Positions 42,506-45,644 of a stretch of DNA of 45,644 nucleotides are shown here, one piece after another. Origin of the DNA: an uncultured Pelagibacteraceae bacterium (lineage in GTDB: Bacteria > Pseudomonadota > Alphaproteobacteria > Pelagibacterales > AG-422-B15); the NCBI GenBank assembly GCA_902598405.1, contig CACKBQ010000010.1, forward strand, positions 1 to 45,644. Reading direction: 5' to 3'. The stretch's first letter is position 1. Each line of letters begins with the position of its first letter. The notes below the pieces were generated by a model. That model was not told the DNA's origin. It made no database searches and worked only from the letters and a program-made list of their open reading frames with translations. The position numbers were made by a program, and so were the translations under genes.

Positions 42506-43475
42506 ATTGGTTATCCTTGTATATTTTCTCTATTACTTCCAAAGATCTTTGTGCATCATAAAGTGTTACAGAGGGCTCAGTATCATTAAGAATTGAATTA
42601 TAAAAATCGTCAATCTCTTTTTGCCATGATAAGTCCTCACCGTCAAAGATCCATTTTTTACTTTCAGGCGGACCCATTTCAGGAAGCATTTTGTAATATA
42701 TTAATTCCTCTGTTCCATAACTTCCTCCAAGACCATTAATTTTTAATTTCCCAACTTTTCCATAAATTTCTAGAGAAAACATATTTTTCCACTCTGTGCA
42801 GCTAACATGCAAAAAAGCAGTTTGATTATTTTTTGTTTCTAAAATCATAAACCCATTGTCTTCAACTTCCATATTCCAAAAATATGTTTTTGCACTTGAT
42901 TGAATAGTTTCAAACTCTGATTTAAAAAACCACCTCGATAAGTCTATTAAGTGACATCCTTGATCAATTATTTCTCCCCCACCTGAAATTTTTGGATTTG
43001 CCCTCCATTCCTTTTCATACCCTAATCTACCTCCATGTCCATATAAACCTCTAATGAACATTAATTCACCAAGCTTATTTTGTTCGACCAGTTCTTTCGC
43101 TTTCAAAATAGATGGGTGAAATCTGTGATTAAATCCTACATGTACTTTGATATTTTTTTCTTTAGAATATTTAATTAGGCTCAATATTTCATTAGAATTG
43201 ATTCCAGCTGGTTTTTCGATAAGCAAATGTTTATTTGCTTTGATGCACTCTAAGCTTATCTCATAAATTAAATTATTAGGAGTTGCTACAATTACTAAAT
43301 TTATTTCTTTATTATTAACTAGATCTTTCCAATTTGAATAAAAAGGAATATTTTTTAATTCTTTAGTAATATTTGATGCTGGTAAAATATCTGCGTATGC
43401 AATAAGTTTTCCTTTTCCTAGGTATTTAGCTCGCTTTTTACCAATTAAGCCTAGGCCAATTATTCCTATATTCAC
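42489..43475 (-). CDS. Gfo/Idh/MocA-family oxidoreductase
   Basis: NAD(P)-dependent sugar oxidoreductase of 328 residues. The N-terminal Rossmann motif is IIGLGLIGKKRAKYLG (5-20), then VIVATPN, the LLIEKPAG motif (84-91, with Lys88), and a C-terminal alpha/beta domain with GGGEIIDQGCHLIDLSRWF. The DQGCHLID His/Asp region is typical of catalytically competent members. Substrate unknown; it is one of three oxidoreductases placed directly before the heptose genes. Confidence 0.87.
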   Translation of the reverse strand: MNIGIIGLGLIGKKRAKYLGKGKLIAYADILPASNITKELKNIPFYSNWKDLVNNKEINLVIVATPNNLIYEISLECIKANKHLLIEKPAGINSNEILSLIKYSKEKNIKVHVGFNHRFHPSILKAKELVEQNKLGELMFIRGLYGHGGRLGYEKEWRANPKISGGGEIIDQGCHLIDLSRWFFKSEFETIQSSAKTYFWNMEVEDNGFMILETKNNQTAFLHVSCTEWKNMFSLEIYGKVGKLKINGLGGSYGTEELIYYKMLPEMGPPESKKWIFDGEDLSWQKEIDDFYNSILNDTEPSVTLYDAQRSLEVIEKIYKDNQYDYNS

Positions 43476-44350
43476 TATTTATCTCCCCAATCTAATTTAC
43501 GGTCCTTTCCGACTATTCGTCTTAGGGTGTAGACATCACTTTCTGAGACTTTTTCTATATTATCTGCCCACATTTCAAAGTTGTCCCATTGAGCGCTTAT
43601 CAGCTTACCAGTAATTTTATCACCTGCATCTGAAATTAAAAAATTTATTAAATCTATACCTTTTTGGAAACCTGCTCCACCAGTCTCTTTTTGCTCGACT
43701 GACCTGCTATAAAATTCATCTCCAACTTTTTTTGGATCAGACTCAAGTACTTTATCTAACATTTTAGTATTTAATGCACCAGGTGCAACTGCATTTATAT
43801 AGGTATTACAATTTTTTAATTCATATGACATGGTTTCAACAAATCTTACAATACCTGTTTTCGATACTGCATATGATGAAAAATTCGGCATAGGATTGGT
43901 TGCTCCACCCCCAGAAATTTGAATTATTTTACTTTTTTTTTGTGCCTTAAAAGTAGGTATCAAACTCCTTATCATTAAAATAGATCCAATTAAATTTATA
44001 TTTAGAGCGTAAACCCATTCATCCCAAGATACAGTGTCTATAGGTCCGATCGGTCCGTAAACTCCTGCATTATTAATTAATACATCGATCGAGGAGAATT
44101 CTTTTATTGTAAATTTAATGAAGCTTTCAACTTCTTCTTTTTGCGAGATATCTGTTTTTGATGATATAACTGTTTGATTATGTTTTTTTAACCTGTCAAA
44201 AGATTTTTGCATTTTGTCAATTTGCTCAAGGTTTCTGGCACAAAATGAAATATTTGCCCCATTATTAATAAGATTTTCTATGATATTTTTTCCAAACCCT
44301 TCAGTGCCTCCTGTTACAATTATATTTTTATTTTTGAAATCATATTTCAT
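43475..44350 (-). CDS. Short-chain dehydrogenase/reductase
   Basis: Classical SDR of 291 residues. VTGGTEGFGKNIIENL (12-27) binds the nucleotide, NNAGVYGP (93-100) is the structural motif, and Ser146, Tyr160 and Lys164 (YAVSK) form the catalytic set. After the Rossmann domain it carries an extra C-terminal part (about 250-291, ending DRKLDWGDK) beyond the usual 250-residue SDR. It shares one base with the downstream oxidoreductase gene and is 1 nt from the dehydrogenase homologue. Substrate unknown, probably a (nucleotide-)sugar. Confidence 0.88.
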   Translation of the reverse strand: MKYDFKNKNIIVTGGTEGFGKNIIENLINNGANISFCARNLEQIDKMQKSFDRLKKHNQTVISSKTDISQKEEVESFIKFTIKEFSSIDVLINNAGVYGPIGPIDTVSWDEWVYALNINLIGSILMIRSLIPTFKAQKKSKIIQISGGGATNPMPNFSSYAVSKTGIVRFVETMSYELKNCNTYINAVAPGALNTKMLDKVLESDPKKVGDEFYSRSVEQKETGGAGFQKGIDLINFLISDAGDKITGKLISAQWDNFEMWADNIEKVSESDVYTLRRIVGKDRKLDWGDK

Positions 44351-44351
44351 G

Positions 44352-45629
44352 CTAATTTGACCCTACGGTAAAATATTTTAATTTTTTCGATCTACTGATT
44401 TTTTTTAAATAAGAATTTTGGTCTAGTACTGTTATTTTTTTTCTATTAGTAAAAATTTTGCTTGTAATATTCTCATACTGTCTTGAATAAGTACACACAA
44501 CAATAATTTCACAATTTTTTAAAGTTTTCTTAAGATCGTTATGAACTTTAATTTTATCACTCCATCCTTTTGGCACTGTTTTGATGAGTGGATCAAAAAG
44601 AGTTAATTTTGCTCTTTTTTCAATTAGTTTATTGCCAATTTCAATGGCAATTGACCTTCTTAAAGTATCGCTATCTTCTTTATAAGAAAGCCCCCAAATA
44701 GCAATGTTTTTATCTACTAGTGTGGGATATAGTGTTTCAAGTTTATTTATGATCCATTTTTTATGAAGCTGGTTACTTTTTTTGATATTTAAAATTAATT
44801 TGTTATTATAAAAATTTCTTTTTTTATTTGCGATTAGCTTTAAAAATTCAACATCTCTTGCTAAGGTACCTCCTGCAAAGGGTCCTCCAGCTCTTAAATA
44901 AGATTTATAGCCAATTCTACCTTCTGATTTAATTCCTTTTTCAACTTCTTTATAATCTGCACCAACAATTTCACAAAGTGAAGCTATTTCATTTGCATAT
45001 GAAATACTCATTGCTAAAAATGAATTAATTGCATGTTTTGTCATTTCTGCAGACTCAGTCTTCATAAAAATAAGATTGCTACATATTGGCATTAATAAGG
45101 TTTTTAATTTTTTTATTAGTCTCTTGTTTTCAATACCAACTACCAATCTTTCCTGTTCAAAAAAAGATTTTACAGAATTGCCAAGTCTTAGATTTTCTGG
45201 GATCACAATAAAGTCTAATTTTAATTTATTTTTACTTTTAAACTCTCTTATTGTTCCTGCTGGCATCTGAGATGAAACTATTATTTTTGTTTTTCTGTTT
45301 AATATTGGAATTACTTTTTTAATATTATCTAAAACATAATTAATGTTTGAATGATCATTGTTATTGACCGGCGTATCGTAAGTCACCCATAAGAAGTCTA
45401 CTTGTTTTGGAAAATTTTTAATACTATCGATGAACTTTAATTTTCCTTTTTTTTGACCAATTTTAATTAAATTAGATACCTTCGGCTCAGCAATTGGTGG
45501 TTTGTTTACTTTTAAATTTTTGATAATGCTTTTGTCAAAATCTAGACCAACAATCTCATGATTTAGTTTTGATAAGCAGGCAGCAGTTACACTTCCTAAA
45601 TGCCATAGTCCTAAAACACAGATTTTCAT
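44352..45629 (-). CDS. UDP-glucose/GDP-mannose dehydrogenase homologue lacking the catalytic Cys
   Basis: Nucleotide-sugar dehydrogenase-family protein, 425 residues from the ATG at 45629 (MKICVLGLWHLGSVTAACLS); a TTG frame runs to the window edge but adds nothing. The three family domains are visible: N-terminal NAD domain with a WVTYDTPV strand, central helix with ESAEMTKHAINSFLAMSIS (Lys198), IPENLRLGNSV, and C-terminal IAIWGLSYKEDSDTLRRSIA. In classical enzymes the catalytic motif is GGSC-PKD; here it is GGPFAGGTLARD with Thr255 in place of Cys and Asp259 four residues later. The usual two-step oxidation to a uronate needs that Cys, so another reaction is likely. First gene of the operon within the window. 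Confidence 0.85.
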   Translation of the reverse strand: MKICVLGLWHLGSVTAACLSKLNHEIVGLDFDKSIIKNLKVNKPPIAEPKVSNLIKIGQKKGKLKFIDSIKNFPKQVDFLWVTYDTPVNNNDHSNINYVLDNIKKVIPILNRKTKIIVSSQMPAGTIREFKSKNKLKLDFIVIPENLRLGNSVKSFFEQERLVVGIENKRLIKKLKTLLMPICSNLIFMKTESAEMTKHAINSFLAMSISYANEIASLCEIVGADYKEVEKGIKSEGRIGYKSYLRAGGPFAGGTLARDVEFLKLIANKKRNFYNNKLILNIKKSNQLHKKWIINKLETLYPTLVDKNIAIWGLSYKEDSDTLRRSIAIEIGNKLIEKRAKLTLFDPLIKTVPKGWSDKIKVHNDLKKTLKNCEIIVVCTYSRQYENITSKIFTNRKKITVLDQNSYLKKISRSKKLKYFTVGSN

Positions 45630-45644
45630 TTTTTTAAAAGCCAA

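Noticed and set aside
45630-45644. Right-edge gene as a truncated CDS
   Set aside because: The family-typical ATG at 45629 gives a complete N-terminal Rossmann motif, so the gene is most likely whole; only a TTG frame extends to the edge.
1-45644. CRISPR arrays, insertion sequences, prophage or toxin-antitoxin modules
   Set aside because: No regularly spaced repeats, transposase, integrase or phage structural genes were seen in any frame.

Overview
The window looks like a chromosomal segment of an alphaproteobacterium with a small, AT-rich, streamlined genome. The alphaproteobacterial signs are a TrcR/DUF1013 regulator, a three-subunit PntAA/PntAB/PntB transhydrogenase preceded by a tiny aa3-oxidase subunit IV gene, a cysteine-free ribosomal protein L31, and a yebC-to-pal gene order. 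By eye the DNA is about 30% G+C. Spacers are mostly under 100 bases, neighbouring genes often overlap by 1-17 bases, and no stretch longer than 300 bases lacks a gene. This style fits free-living marine lineages (SAR11/HIMB59-like), but the exact clade is my guess.

Layout: (1) 10-7192, minus strand, is one dense run: coiled-coil protein, zapA, 5-formyl-THF cyclo-ligase, ymdB, yebC, a PD-(D/E)xK nuclease, then tolQ-tolR-tolA-tolB-pal. It combines division-associated and envelope functions. The nuclease sits where ruvC(AB) is usually found. (2) 7358-13961, plus strand, is a central carbon operon (tkt-gap-pgk-class I fba) continuing into efp and suhB. (3) 14328-18680, plus strand, holds rpmE, an Hsp20 gene with a structured leader, a quinone oxidoreductase, trcR, purE-purK and rpsU (bS21). 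rpsU has no ATG, GTG or TTG start. (4) 18685-25059, minus strand, holds pntB-pntAB-pntAA with a 36-residue oxidase subunit IV gene, then an alpha/beta hydrolase, an N-formylglutamate amidohydrolase, rpmJ, a 44-residue basic protein, tRNA-Val(GAC) and a DUF1329 protein. (5) 25187-29945 is a mixed housekeeping patch: hisN, an SCP2 protein, a DNA glycosylase, a PlsC-like acyltransferase, a gmd-like dehydratase and trhO. (6) 29949 to the right end, minus strand, is a surface-polysaccharide operon.

The polysaccharide operon, read in its own direction, starts with three sugar-modifying oxidoreductases: a nucleotide-sugar dehydrogenase homologue whose catalytic Cys is Thr, an SDR and a Gfo/Idh/MocA protein. 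A complete GDP-D-glycero-alpha-D-manno-heptose pathway (HddA, HddC, GmhA-like, GmhB-like) follows, then a small transaldolase that could supply sedoheptulose-7-phosphate. After that come two GT2 glycosyltransferases around a Wzy-like polymerase, a PglC-type initiating transferase, a FlaA1/PglF-type 4,6-dehydratase, a methyltransferase, a Wzz-like length regulator, a SET-domain methyltransferase and an O-antigen ligase/polymerase. No flippase or ABC exporter is visible.

I found no insertion sequence, prophage, CRISPR array or rRNA. The observations most worth following are the nuclease at the ruvC position, the Cys-less dehydrogenase in the heptose module, the non-canonical start of rpsU, and the hairpins ahead of hsp20.
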